Shown: positions 1-6,486, numbered from the stretch's first letter. The stretch: 20,801 bases of DNA from UBA1738 sp045577675 (GCA_045577675.1 JAZNIV010000048.1:1-20801), one strand, 5' to 3'. Translations and numbers: made by a program. The notes: a model not told the origin generated them from the sequence alone.

Positions 1-1
1 C

Positions 2-679
2 GAGGGAATGGGCGAAAAGCCGGTTATTATAAGAACACTCGATATTGGTGCGGATAAACAAATAAGCTATTTCAAGCTTGCACGTGAGGAAAATCCGGCA
101 CTTGGTATGCGTGCAATCAGAATTTGCCTTACACGAACCGATATTTTTAAAACACAGCTACGTGCAATTTTGCGGGCATCGGCTTTCGGAAATATTATGA
201 TTATGCTGCCGATGATAGTGTCGGTTGAGGAAGTAACCAAAGCTAAGGAAATTCTTGAAGAATGTAAAAAAGAGCTTTCTGCAGCAGGAATTTTGTATGC
301 AGAAAATATTCAGGTGGGAATTATGATTGAAACCCCTGCCGCGGCGGTTATTTCGGATAAGCTTGCAAAGGAAGCAGACTTTTTCTCAATCGGAACAAAT
401 GACTTAACGCAGTATCTTCTTGCGATGGATAGGCAGAACGACGCAGTAAGCGATATGATGGATATTCATCACGAGGCCATTATGCGTACAATTAAGATGG
501 TTATAGACAATTCCCATAAAGAAGGAATCTGGACGGGAATCTGCGGCGAGCTTGGCTCTGACCTTGAGCTGATACCGAAATTTTTGGAAATGGGAATTGA
601 TGAGCTTTCCGTAACGCCCGGAAGAATTCTGGAGATAAGAAAATTGATTCGGGAAAGCTATGCAGGAAAAGGAGAATGA
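2..679 (+). CDS. ptsI: PTS enzyme I, C-terminal part (5' end outside window)
   Basis: This is the phosphoenolpyruvate-protein phosphotransferase that takes phosphate from PEP and passes it to HPr at the start of the sugar PTS. Only the C-terminal PEP-binding TIM-barrel domain is present, about 225 codons, and the frame is open to the window edge. Visible family signatures are IRTLDIGADKQ (phosphate-binding Arg), the stretch GIMIETPAAAVISDKL, the metal/PEP-binding GTNDLTQYLLAMDR, and GICGELGSD, whose Cys (codon 542-544) is the conserved active-site acid. The C-terminal end is complete, with SVTPGRILEIRKLIRES. The stop overlaps the possible ATG of the next gene, so the two genes are co-transcribed. 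The HPr-binding N-terminal domain with the phospho-His lies outside the window. Recognition of the family is secure. Confidence 0.96.
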   Translation, partial: EGMGEKPVIIRTLDIGADKQISYFKLAREENPALGMRAIRICLTRTDIFKTQLRAILRASAFGNIMIMLPMIVSVEEVTKAKEILEECKKELSAAGILYAENIQVGIMIETPAAAVISDKLAKEADFFSIGTNDLTQYLLAMDRQNDAVSDMMDIHHEAIMRTIKMVIDNSHKEGIWTGICGELGSDLELIPKFLEMGIDELSVTPGRILEIRKLIRESYAGKGE

Positions 680-681
680 AT

Positions 682-1155
682 ATGTTCGGCAGAAAAAAGG
701 AAAAATCAAAAATAGTTGCAAGCCAGACAGGGGAATGTGTGGCAATTGAAATGGTACCGGACCCGGTGTTTGCAGATAAGATGCTGGGGGACGGTGTTGC
801 TGTAATACCTGAGGAGAATGAAGTAAAATCGCCGGTAGACGGCACCGTTGTGCAGGTTTTCGATACACTGCACGCATATTCGATAGAATCGGAGGACGGC
901 CTTGAAATTCTTGTTCATATCGGTCTTAACACTGTTGAATTAAAAGGGCAGGGCTTTACCCCTAAGGTAAAAGAGGGCGACAAGGTAAGGGCAGGCGATG
1001 TTCTTTGTGAGGCGGATATAGCATTTTTGAAGGAAAAAGGCTATAAGCTTCACACCCCTATTGTAATTACGAATATCAGTGAAGTGAAAAGGTTTGATAT
1101 TTTAAAAGGTCGGGTTATAGGTGGTGAAACCCCTGTAATTGAATATGTAAAGTAA
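682..1155 (+). CDS. PTS glucose-type IIA protein (stand-alone Crr-like)
   Basis: This is a single-domain EIIA(Glc) protein of about 157 residues. It accepts phosphate from phospho-HPr and gives it to the IIB domain of a sugar permease; in other bacteria this class also has regulatory roles. Numbered from the upstream ATG, the two active-site histidines are H66 (DTLHAYSIES) and H81 (LVHIGLNTVELKGQGF). SPVDGTVV and VKEGDKVRAGDVL are also typical. An ATG at 676 overlaps the enzyme I stop, but the AGGAG at 670-674 is only 1 nt from it. The ATG at 682 has a 7-nt spacer, so I prefer 682. No IIB or IIC domain is attached, so it must serve a permease encoded elsewhere. A strong terminator follows. 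Confidence 0.93.
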   Translation: MFGRKKEKSKIVASQTGECVAIEMVPDPVFADKMLGDGVAVIPEENEVKSPVDGTVVQVFDTLHAYSIESEDGLEILVHIGLNTVELKGQGFTPKVKEGDKVRAGDVLCEADIAFLKEKGYKLHTPIVITNISEVKRFDILKGRVIGGETPVIEYVK

Positions 1156-1233
1156 AGGGATGTAAAAATAGTCTGGAACGAAAAAAGGCGACAACATAGA
1201 ACCTTTACGGGCCTGACTTTTGACTGAATAAGG

Positions 1234-1271
1234 TAGAGAAATCTCAAAAAAACAGAGATTTCTCTATTTTT
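1234..1271 (+). terminator. Rho-independent terminator of the PTS genes
   Basis: A perfect 12-bp stem (1234-1245 with 1255-1266, TAGAGAAATCTC on the left) encloses a 9-nt A-rich loop. It is followed directly by five T residues (1267-1271). It sits 79 nt past the IIA stop codon. Confidence 0.88.
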
Positions 1272-1288
1272 ATGCCTTTTTGCTATGA

Positions 1289-1359
1289 ATAAAACGAGCC
1301 ACTCGGCGTACACGCGTACGCCGTCGGCTAACCCAAGGCAAAGCCTTGGCTCGTTTTAT
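1289..1359. repeat. Complex palindromic element with alternative hairpins
   Basis: An outer perfect 13-bp inverted repeat (1289-1301 and 1347-1359, ATAAAACGAGCCA on the left) encloses two smaller hairpins. One pairs 1304-1311 with 1316-1323 (CGGCGTAC, 4-nt loop). The other pairs 1333-1339 with 1343-1349 (CCAAGGC, AAA loop). The last hairpin shares bases 1347-1349 with the outer stem, and AGCC at 1297-1300 could also pair with GGCT at 1326-1329, so several folds compete. The core is GC-rich compared with its surroundings. It lies after the PTS terminator and before the MocR promoter and has no coding sense. Such architecture fits a dispersed palindromic repeat or MITE remnant, but a second copy is not visible in this window. 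Confidence 0.55.
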
Positions 1360-1424
1360 CCATTACAAACAATTTTTCCTATCCCCCAAAAAAGAACTGT
1401 AATTTTTTTTGCAGCCCATTTTTC

Positions 1425-1453
1425 TTGACAATCAAATGCAGATATAATATACT
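1425..1453 (+). promoter_or_regulatory. Sigma-A promoter of the MocR-type regulator
   Basis: A perfect -35 TTGACA (1425-1430) and a -10 TATACT (1448-1453) are separated by 17 nt. Transcription should start near 1460, about 40 nt before the chosen start codon. Other TATAAT-like words nearby have wrong spacing (12 or 23 nt). Between the PTS genes and this promoter there is only the terminator, the palindromic element and featureless AT-rich DNA. Confidence 0.8.
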
Positions 1454-1497
1454 GATAATATTAAAAATGTATCTGAATGAGAAAAGGATATAACCAG

Positions 1498-2571
1498 ATG
1501 AAAAATGATTTTGAATATATGAAAATATATGTGCGGATACGGGAGGAGATTGTTAAAGGAATATACTCCTTTGGAGATAAGCTGCCGTCAAAAAGAGTGC
1601 TTGCAGAGGAAACCGGAACAAGTGTAATTACTGTTGAGCATGCGTACGGGATTTTGTGCGAAGAGGGCTATGCCGAGGCAAGACAGCGGAGCGGTTATTT
1701 TGTAATTTATAATGAGGAGGAGTGTTTTCCGGTAGCAGAAAATGATGAGCTGCACATAGAAAACAGCAATCACCACAATTTTGCGGATGACTTTCCTTTT
1801 TCTGTTTTCGCAAAGACAATCCGACGGGTTTTAGCGGACTATGGTGAGCAATTACTTGTAAAGTCACCAAACTTCGGACTGGCAGAGCTAAGAGAGGCTG
1901 TAAGTCGTTATCTTGGCAGGAGTCGGGGACTTATAGTAAACCCGTCCAATATTATAATCGGTGCCGGAGCGGAGTATCTCTACAGCCTCATTGTGCAGGT
2001 ATTGGGAAGAAACAGAATTTATGGTCTTGAAAATCCGTCTTATGAGAAAATTAAGCGTGTTTATACGGCAAACGGTGCCGAGTGTGAAATGCTGGATATG
2101 GGAAAAGACGGTATTAAATCAAGTGAGCTTGTACGCACAAAAGCAACAGCGCTACATATTACGCCCTTTAACAGCTTTCCCAGCGGAATTACGGCATCGG
2201 CATCAAAAAGACAGGAATATCTGCGATGGGCAAAGGAAAGAGACGGAATTATCATTGAAGACGATTTTGATTCCGAGTTTTCCATGTCCACAAAAACGGA
2301 GGATACAGTGTTTTCAAAGGATAATGGTAATGTTATTTATGTAAACACCTTTTCCAAAACAATCGCCCCGTCTATCAGAATGGGGTATATGGTGCTGCCC
2401 GATTCGCTGATTGGTGACTTTATAAAAAATGCAGGGTTTTATTCCTGTACCGTGTCGGTGTTTGAGCAGTACATAGTTGCGGAATTTATAAATAACGGCG
2501 ACTTTGAACGGCATATTAACAGGATAAGAAGAAAAAGACGAAGGATAAAAAACGAAAAAAACAAATGCTGA
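1498..2571 (+). CDS. MocR/PdxR-type regulator (GntR HTH + aminotransferase-like domain), C-terminally short
   Basis: The N-terminal 70 residues form a GntR-family winged helix (YVRIREEIVKGIYSFGDKLPS, then SKRVLAEETGTSVITVEHAY and GYAEARQRSGYFV). The rest resembles a fold-type I PLP aminotransferase: GLAELREAVSRYLGRSRG, GAGAEYLYSLIVQVL, ENPSYEKIKRVY, IIEDDFDSEF, and TFSKTIAPSIRMGY with the presumed PLP lysine. Family members usually have about 460-480 residues; this one has 357. It ends in a basic run shortly after the helix FERHINRIRRKR, so the small C-terminal subdomain of about 100 residues is missing. Only about 40 nt separate its stop from the convergent yebC stop, so the lost part is not simply in another frame. 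An ATG at 1477 is possible, but AAAAGGA at 1482-1488 fits ATG 1498 (9-nt spacer). No PLP or GABA gene lies nearby, so the target is unknown. It could be functional or a decaying gene. Confidence 0.85.
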   Translation: MKNDFEYMKIYVRIREEIVKGIYSFGDKLPSKRVLAEETGTSVITVEHAYGILCEEGYAEARQRSGYFVIYNEEECFPVAENDELHIENSNHHNFADDFPFSVFAKTIRRVLADYGEQLLVKSPNFGLAELREAVSRYLGRSRGLIVNPSNIIIGAGAEYLYSLIVQVLGRNRIYGLENPSYEKIKRVYTANGAECEMLDMGKDGIKSSELVRTKATALHITPFNSFPSGITASASKRQEYLRWAKERDGIIIEDDFDSEFSMSTKTEDTVFSKDNGNVIYVNTFSKTIAPSIRMGYMVLPDSLIGDFIKNAGFYSCTVSVFEQYIVAEFINNGDFERHINRIRRKRRRIKNEKNKC

Positions 2572-2581
2572 CAAGAAATAA

Positions 2582-2611
2582 AAAATGAGCGGCTTATTAG
2601 TCGCTCATTTT
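2582..2611. terminator. Bidirectional terminator between the MocR gene and yebC
   Basis: A 10-bp perfect stem (2582-2591 with 2602-2611, AAAATGAGCG on the left) has a 10-nt loop. Flanking A and T runs on either side let it work for both convergent genes. It lies 10 nt past one stop and 2 nt from the other. Confidence 0.75.
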
Positions 2612-2613
2612 AA

Positions 2614-3348
2614 CTATTCCAAATCGTCCGGCATATCCCAGTTATGGTAAACGTCCTGAACGTCATCGTCGTCCTCCATATTTTCAAGCATCTTAGACAT
2701 CATCTGGATTTGCTTTTCATCTGTAAGCTCGGTCATTGTCTGCGGAACCATTGAAACCTCTGCAGAAGAAAGTGTGTATTTTGCCTCTAATGCATCACGA
2801 ACTGCGTGGAAATCCTCCGGAGCGGTTGTAATTTCAATACACTCTGTTTCAACAGAAATATCCTCAGCACCGGCTTCTAAAGCGTCCATTGTTATTTCGT
2901 CCTCGTCGATGCCGTCGTTTTCAATAACGATAACACCCTTCTGGTCAAACATAAAGCTTACGCAGCCTGTTGTACCCATATTGCCGCCGAATTTATCAAA
3001 GTAATGACGAACGTTTGCAGCCGTTCTGTTGCGGTTATCGGTAAGAGTGTTCACAATTACTGCAACACCGCTCGGACCGTAGCCTTCATAGGTAACTGTT
3101 TCGTAGCTGTCCCCGTCTGTTGAGCCGGCAGCCTTTTTAATGGTGCGGTTAATATTGTCATTCGGCATATTTGCAGCTCTTGCCTTTGAGATTGCATCTT
3201 TAAGGCTTGAGTTGTTGTCGGGGTCGGGGCCACCTGCTTTTACTGCAACAAGAATTTCACGGGAAATCTTTGTAAATATTTTTGCTCTTTGAGCATCATT
3301 TGCACCTTTTTTTCTTTTAATAGTGCTCCATTTTGAATGTCCTGACAT
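2614..3348 (-). CDS. yebC: YebC/PmpR/TACO1 family protein
   Basis: This is a full-length YebC-family protein of 244 residues, the usual size. The N-terminal signature MSGHSKWSTIKRKKGANDAQ is followed by FTKISREILVAVKAGG, NDNINRTIKKA, YEGYGPSGVAVIVNTLTDNRNRTAANVRH, and the acidic C-terminal half ending in DVYHNWDMPDDLE. Older literature calls the family a DNA-binding regulator. More recent work on YebC and its mitochondrial homologue TACO1 points to a role in translation, helping ribosomes through difficult stretches such as polyproline. The ribosome binding site AAAGGAG is well spaced before the ATG. It follows jag in the same direction, with a hairpin between them. Placement in the rpmH cluster fits a translation role, but that is inference. 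Confidence 0.95.
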   Translation of the reverse strand: MSGHSKWSTIKRKKGANDAQRAKIFTKISREILVAVKAGGPDPDNNSSLKDAISKARAANMPNDNINRTIKKAAGSTDGDSYETVTYEGYGPSGVAVIVNTLTDNRNRTAANVRHYFDKFGGNMGTTGCVSFMFDQKGVIVIENDGIDEDEITMDALEAGAEDISVETECIEITTAPEDFHAVRDALEAKYTLSSAEVSMVPQTMTELTDEKQIQMMSKMLENMEDDDDVQDVYHNWDMPDDLE

Positions 3349-3371
3349 ATAAATTATCTCCTTTCCTGCAT

Positions 3372-3402
3372 AAAAATTGATGCCGTAATGACATCAATTT
3401 TT
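3372..3402 (-). terminator. Probable terminator or attenuator between jag and yebC
   Basis: An 11-bp perfect but AT-rich stem (3372-3382 with 3392-3402) has a 9-nt loop. Read on the minus strand it ends in five U residues, which are partly within the stem. It lies 10 nt past the jag stop, and yebC would then depend on readthrough or on a weak promoter that I cannot identify. Confidence 0.55.
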
Positions 3403-3411
3403 GAGGGATTA

Positions 3412-4146
3412 TCAATCCTCTGTATTTTCCGACAAAAATTCATCAAAGCTCTTATGCTTGTTGTGATTGTGCTGTCTGTATTCAGATGCAATCTTTGATG
3501 AGATATGCGGTTTTGTGGTTGTTTTCGGTGAAATAACAACCTTTCTGTAAGGCTCTTCGCCGATTGAAAAGGTTGTTACATTGTCATTAGCCTGAAGGCT
3601 TGAGTGAATAATGCGTCTTTCATATGGGTTCATCGGCTCAAGTGTGTACTTTTTACCGGTTCTGTAAACCTTATCGGCAAGTCTTTTTGAAAGTGCCAGA
3701 AGTGCTGTTTGACGTTTCTCACGGTAATTTTCTGTATCAAGAATAACACGTACTCTTTCATCAGCTTCGTGGTTTACAACTAAAGATGTAAGGTACTGGA
3801 GTGCGTCAAGAGTATCGCCTCTTTTTCCTATAACAATCCCCATATGGTCGCCGGACATTTCAACATCAAGGCTTTCCTCACCGGTTTTTGCGGTAATTTC
3901 AACCTCCATACCCATTGCATTAAAAAGCTGAGAAAGGAAGGTTTTTGCAACAACTGCATTTACATCCTTTGCTTCTGCCGAAACCCTTGCACCCTTTGAG
4001 CCTAAGCCTAAAAAGCCTTTAGAGCCTTCGTCAAGAACCTCAATTATTGCATCCTCCTCGTTTATACCAAGCTCGGAAAGTGCGAGCATTTTAGCCTCAT
4101 CTACGCTTTTTGCTGTTTTTTCTGTTTTTTTCAGGTAGTTTAACAA
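3412..4146 (-). CDS. jag: Jag/KhpB (EloR) RNA-binding protein
   Basis: This is the SpoIIIJ-associated RNA-binding protein that accompanies yidC in Firmicutes; its homologue in pneumococcus (EloR/KhpB) affects cell elongation. Three domains are seen in order: Jag_N (KSVDEAKMLALSELGI ... EVLDEGSKGFLGLGSKGARV), a KH domain with the GxxG loop (GIVIGKRGDTLDALQYL), and an R3H domain with the Arg-x3-His motif (ERRIIHSSLQ). It ends FDEFLSENTED. The start is not an easy ATG. The frame opens inside yidC; an ATG at 4155 touches AAGAGG with no spacer and a TTG at 4170 has no binding site. The TTG at 4146 has GAGG 9 nt upstream and best matches where the Jag_N domain begins, so I chose it. It overlaps the end of yidC by about 50 nt, suggesting translational coupling. 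Confidence 0.9.
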   Translation of the reverse strand: MLNYLKKTEKTAKSVDEAKMLALSELGINEEDAIIEVLDEGSKGFLGLGSKGARVSAEAKDVNAVVAKTFLSQLFNAMGMEVEITAKTGEESLDVEMSGDHMGIVIGKRGDTLDALQYLTSLVVNHEADERVRVILDTENYREKRQTALLALSKRLADKVYRTGKKYTLEPMNPYERRIIHSSLQANDNVTTFSIGEEPYRKVVISPKTTTKPHISSKIASEYRQHNHNKHKSFDEFLSENTED

Positions 4147-5074
4147 CGAAATCATCCTCTTTTCTATCAAAATATTTGTTTAATATAAATTGCTGTGCCA
4201 TCTGCATCACACTTGAGATAATCCAGTAAATACCGATACCGGACGGAAGGGTAAATGTGAAAAATCCTGTCATAATCGGCATCATCAGGTTCATTGATTT
4301 AGACATAGACTGTGCAGGGTTGTCCTCTGCCGAGGTATTATTGTTTGCACCGGTCATACTCTGTGAATATTTCATTGAGAGCCATGTAGTGAACATTGCA
4401 AGTGCGGGGATAAGTATAAGAAGAACCGTTCCCATATCACTGAAATTACCCGACATAATTGCCGAAAGTGACGTGCTTGGAAGACCGGACAGGTCAAGTC
4501 CTAAGAAATTGAAGTTAATATCCCAGGAGAATTCTTCTGCCTTTCCGAGAAATGCCGACCAGTTGGAAAGCTGAATCTGATAGGTTTTCTGAATCTGCTC
4601 GACTGTCATAGATGCAATGTTTCCAATAGCCTCAGGTGCCTTTTCCTGCATTTGTGCAACAATATATTTAACATTTTCAATAACAGCGGCATTTGTAAAA
4701 TCAATGCCTCTTATATAGGTAAGCGGACGCTGAATTACATGGTACAGTGCAAAAAGAATAGGCATCTGTATTAAAAGAGGCAGACATCCGCCGGACATAC
4801 TGACGTTATTTTCCTTGTAAACCTTCATCATTTCCTGCTGAAGCTTTTGCTGGTCATTTGCGTACTTCTTCTGGAGCTGGGCGATGATGGGCTGAACCTT
4901 CTGCTGACGTTTCATTGCTTTTTGAGATTTAATCTGCAGCGGCAATAATATCAGCTTAACAACAATTGTAAAAAGTATAATTGCAAGACCGTAATTTTGA
5001 ACAATATCATAAATTGTACTTATTATAAATCCAAGAGGTCTTGTAATACAAAACTCGAATATATTTATTTTCAT
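4097..5074 (-). CDS. yidC: YidC/Oxa1 membrane protein insertase
   Basis: This 325-residue insertase helps membrane proteins fold and enter the membrane, alone or with SecYEG. Membrane segments lie near residues 28-46, 97-115, 215-232 and 268-293. The first holds FTIVVKLILLPL, where Lys40 takes the place of the groove arginine of Bacillus YidC. A basic coiled hairpin (IKSQKAMKRQQKVQPIIAQL, KYANDQQKLQQEMMKVYKE) follows, then the signature GGCLPLLIQMPILFALYHVI. No lipobox or cleavable signal is seen at the N-terminus MKINIFEF, as expected for clostridial forms. The outside loop between the second and third segments, about residues 118-213, is long for a Gram-positive YidC. The C-terminal tail is basic (KNRKNSKKRR), typical for ribosome contact. 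AAAGGA lies about 9 nt before the ATG. Neighbours yidD and jag confirm the call. Confidence 0.97.
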   Translation of the reverse strand: MKINIFEFCITRPLGFIISTIYDIVQNYGLAIILFTIVVKLILLPLQIKSQKAMKRQQKVQPIIAQLQKKYANDQQKLQQEMMKVYKENNVSMSGGCLPLLIQMPILFALYHVIQRPLTYIRGIDFTNAAVIENVKYIVAQMQEKAPEAIGNIASMTVEQIQKTYQIQLSNWSAFLGKAEEFSWDINFNFLGLDLSGLPSTSLSAIMSGNFSDMGTVLLILIPALAMFTTWLSMKYSQSMTGANNNTSAEDNPAQSMSKSMNLMMPIMTGFFTFTLPSGIGIYWIISSVMQMAQQFILNKYFDRKEDDFVVKLPEKNRKNSKKRR

Positions 5075-5113
5075 AAGTATTTCCTTTCTGTGTAGGTAAA
5101 AAGTGCAAAAGTG

Positions 5114-5326
5114 TCACGGAAGCGGGTCATAGCCGCCCTTGTGAAACGGATGGCATTTAAGAACTCGCTTCAGGGCAAGATAAGTACCTTTTACGGCACC
5201 GTATTTCTCAAGTGCCTCCAAAGCATACTGCGAGCAGGTAGGTATAAACCGACAGCTCGGTGCGGATTTTAAGCCCGAAAAATGCTTTTGATAAAATTTT
5301 ACTGTAAAAATAAGAATTTTTTTCAT
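5114..5326 (-). CDS. yidD: YidD membrane protein insertion efficiency factor
   Basis: This 70-residue protein carries the diagnostic YidD cysteine motif, SCRFIPTCSQYALEALEKYG, plus CHPFHKGGYDPLP at the end. An amphipathic N-terminal helix (KKILIFTVKFYQKHFSG) should hold it to the inner face of the membrane. It assists YidC-dependent insertion. The start codon overlaps the rnpA stop by 4 nt (ATGA), so translation is probably coupled; no strong binding site of its own is seen. Confidence 0.97.
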   Translation of the reverse strand: MKKILIFTVKFYQKHFSGLKSAPSCRFIPTCSQYALEALEKYGAVKGTYLALKRVLKCHPFHKGGYDPLP

Positions 5327-5658
5327 AGCATCATACCCAACTTTGAAAAAGCATAGCGAACATCCTTTAAAACGTCACCGCATTTTTTATCAATGATGCG
5401 TGTACGTGCAATTATAACTATATCGTAGCCAGATTTAAGCTCAGGAGAAAGAAGCCTGTAGCTCTCACGCATCAGTCGTTTTGCACGATTTCTTTTAGTA
5501 GCCTTACCGACGGTTTTGCCGCAGGTTAAGCCGAGGCGATTTCTGCCGAGCCGGTTCTTGCTCATATAAACTACGCAGGAACGGGTAACAACGCATTTGC
5601 CGCGGTAATAAAGCCGTTTAAAATCCTTATTAAGCTTTAATGTATTTGCACTCTTCAT
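5323..5658 (-). CDS. rnpA: Ribonuclease P protein component
   Basis: This is the 111-residue protein subunit of RNase P, which supports the catalytic RNA in trimming tRNA 5' ends. The family core RNRAKRLMRESYRLL is present, as are the N-terminal LKLNKDFKRLYYRGK and the central GLTCGKTVGKATKRN. The length is normal. It follows rpmH by 186 nt, an interval that contains a terminator-like hairpin, and overlaps yidD. The RNA subunit is not in this window. Confidence 0.97.
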   Translation of the reverse strand: MKSANTLKLNKDFKRLYYRGKCVVTRSCVVYMSKNRLGRNRLGLTCGKTVGKATKRNRAKRLMRESYRLLSPELKSGYDIVIIARTRIIDKKCGDVLKDVRYAFSKLGMML

Positions 5659-5730
5659 AAATATAATTCCAATCCGGCATTATCCGGCAAAAACAAACGC
5701 AAGCCTTGACGTAAATTTGCAGTAAATGCC

Positions 5731-5753
5731 AAAAAAGCGGGGCATACCCGCTT
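5731..5753 (-). terminator. Intergenic terminator/attenuator between rpmH and rnpA
   Basis: A 7-bp GC-rich stem (5735-5741 with 5747-5753, AAGCGGG on the left) has a 5-nt loop. On the minus strand it is followed by a six-U run (5731-5736, partly in the stem). It lies about 90 nt downstream of rpmH and upstream of rnpA, so it could lower rnpA expression relative to the much more abundant L34 protein. The rest of the 186-nt gap holds a longer imperfect hairpin starting at the rpmH stop (AGCATAA, TTATGCT) and no gene. Confidence 0.65.
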
Positions 5754-5844
5754 GGGGAAAATTTTTAATATAGGGCAAGCTTCCGTTATATCAAAAAAGG
5801 CAAAAAGCATAAGGTAAATAGCCTCTTTACTTCTCGCCTTAATT

Positions 5845-5979
5845 TTATGCTGACAATTTTTTTCTGCCCTTTAATCTTCTCTTAGCTAAAATTTTTCTGC
5901 CGGAAGCAGTAGCCATTCTTTTTCTGAAACCGTGTTCTTTAGCTCTCTGACGCTTTTTAGGCTGATAAGTTCTCTTCAT
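5845..5979 (-). CDS. rpmH: 50S ribosomal protein L34
   Basis: This is the complete 44-residue L34, MKRTYQPKKRQRAKEHGFRK onward, ending RRLKGRKKLSA. It is a very basic protein of the large ribosomal subunit. GGGAGGTG stands 8 nt before the ATG. The reading frame stays open far upstream of this ATG, but that extension has no family similarity and includes promoter DNA, so I set the start at 5979. It heads the rnpA-yidD-yidC-jag series. Confidence 0.98.
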   Translation of the reverse strand: MKRTYQPKKRQRAKEHGFRKRMATASGRKILAKRRLKGRKKLSA

Positions 5980-6016
5980 CTTTTGAACACCTCCCGATAT
6001 TGTGAAATCTATACAT

Positions 6017-6036
6017 TCCGCTTGTAAAACAGCGGA
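6017..6036 (-). promoter_or_regulatory. Leader hairpin of rpmH
   Basis: A 6-bp stem (TCCGCT 6017-6022 with AGCGGA 6031-6036) forms in the short rpmH leader just after the predicted transcription start. It could stabilise the mRNA or regulate it, but nothing in the sequence proves a role. Confidence 0.3.
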
Positions 6037-6046
6037 CATCGCTCTT

Positions 6047-6075
6047 ATTATATTAGTTTTATGCCTGTTTGTCAA
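6047..6075 (-). promoter_or_regulatory. Sigma-A promoter of rpmH
   Basis: Read on the minus strand, a perfect TTGACA (6070-6075) and a perfect TATAAT (6047-6052) are separated by 17 nt. This is the strongest promoter in the window by consensus, as expected for a ribosomal protein gene. The start point would be near 6040, leaving a leader of about 60 nt. Confidence 0.9.
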
Positions 6076-6115
6076 GAGTTTTTTTAAATTTTTTTGTAAT
6101 TTTTTTGAAGAACAA

Positions 6116-6158
6116 GAAAAAAGCATTTCCGAAAAGACGTAGCTTTTCAGGAAATGCT
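6116..6158 (-). terminator. Rho-independent terminator upstream of rpmH
   Basis: On the minus strand a 15-bp stem with one unpaired base (6122-6136 paired with 6143-6158) has a 6-nt loop and is followed by six U residues. It ends about 40 nt upstream of the rpmH -35 box. It could stop the phosphodiesterase transcript, but that gene ends 330 nt earlier. A promoter only about 80 nt upstream suggests it ends a separate short transcript. Confidence 0.85.
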
Positions 6159-6232
6159 CTCTCCTTAGAAGTTGTAAAATCCGCGAATTTTTACCACAAA
6201 AATCCCCCGTAACACAACACTTCATATCAACT
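6116..6232 (-). ncRNA. Candidate small structured RNA upstream of rpmH
   Basis: A promoter (6239-6267) and a strong terminator (6116-6158) define a possible minus-strand transcript of about 115 nt. The 5' end AAGTTG (6228-6233) can pair with CAACTT (6169-6174). Inside, GTAAAAAT can pair with ATTTTAC around a 6-nt loop. No long reading frame ends within it. A 10-codon frame (GTG VKIRGFYNF stop) preceded by GGGGGA exists but may be chance. I do not recognise a known RNA family. The transcript is inferred from signals only. Confidence 0.35.
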
Positions 6233-6238
6233 TATTTC

Positions 6239-6267
6239 ATTATAGGACATAAAGATGAATCATACAA
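6239..6267 (-). promoter_or_regulatory. Sigma-A-like promoter of the candidate small RNA
   Basis: Read on the minus strand, TTGTAT (6262-6267) and a perfect TATAAT (6239-6244) are separated by 17 nt. It points toward the terminator at 6116-6158. The remaining stretch 6268-6486 holds no gene that I can support, only AT-rich DNA with a short weak hairpin (6289-6293 with 6300-6304). Confidence 0.55.
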
Positions 6268-6486
6268 TACTTTTTGCTGCTGTTATAAAATGCAAAAAAG
6301 CATTATAAAAAAATCTCAACAGATGTGTCAAATGTGTCATAGGGAAAAAGGGCATATATACGTGCAATTACGTTATTCTGCAGCATATATTAAAATGCTT
6401 TGGGAAATCTGTATGGTTTTGTATGGCATTACTGCGAAATATACTATATATTGTAGAAAAAAAGTAAATTATAACTATATGATGTA

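Noticed and set aside
404..877. 157-codon minus-strand frame opposite the PTS genes
   Set aside because: It is an antisense frame across two clear genes with no protein signature.
1156..1233. Possible small gene or RNA between the IIA gene and its terminator
   Set aside because: No frame with a binding site and no convincing secondary structure is present.
5980..6225. Long N-terminal extension of the rpmH frame (126 codons)
   Set aside because: L34 is complete from the ATG at 5979 with an ideal binding site; the extension covers the promoter and a terminator and has no family similarity.
5980..6486. Possible oriC upstream of rpmH
   Set aside because: The rpmH cluster often borders oriC, but I see no TTATCCACA-type DnaA boxes in either strand here and no dnaA gene.
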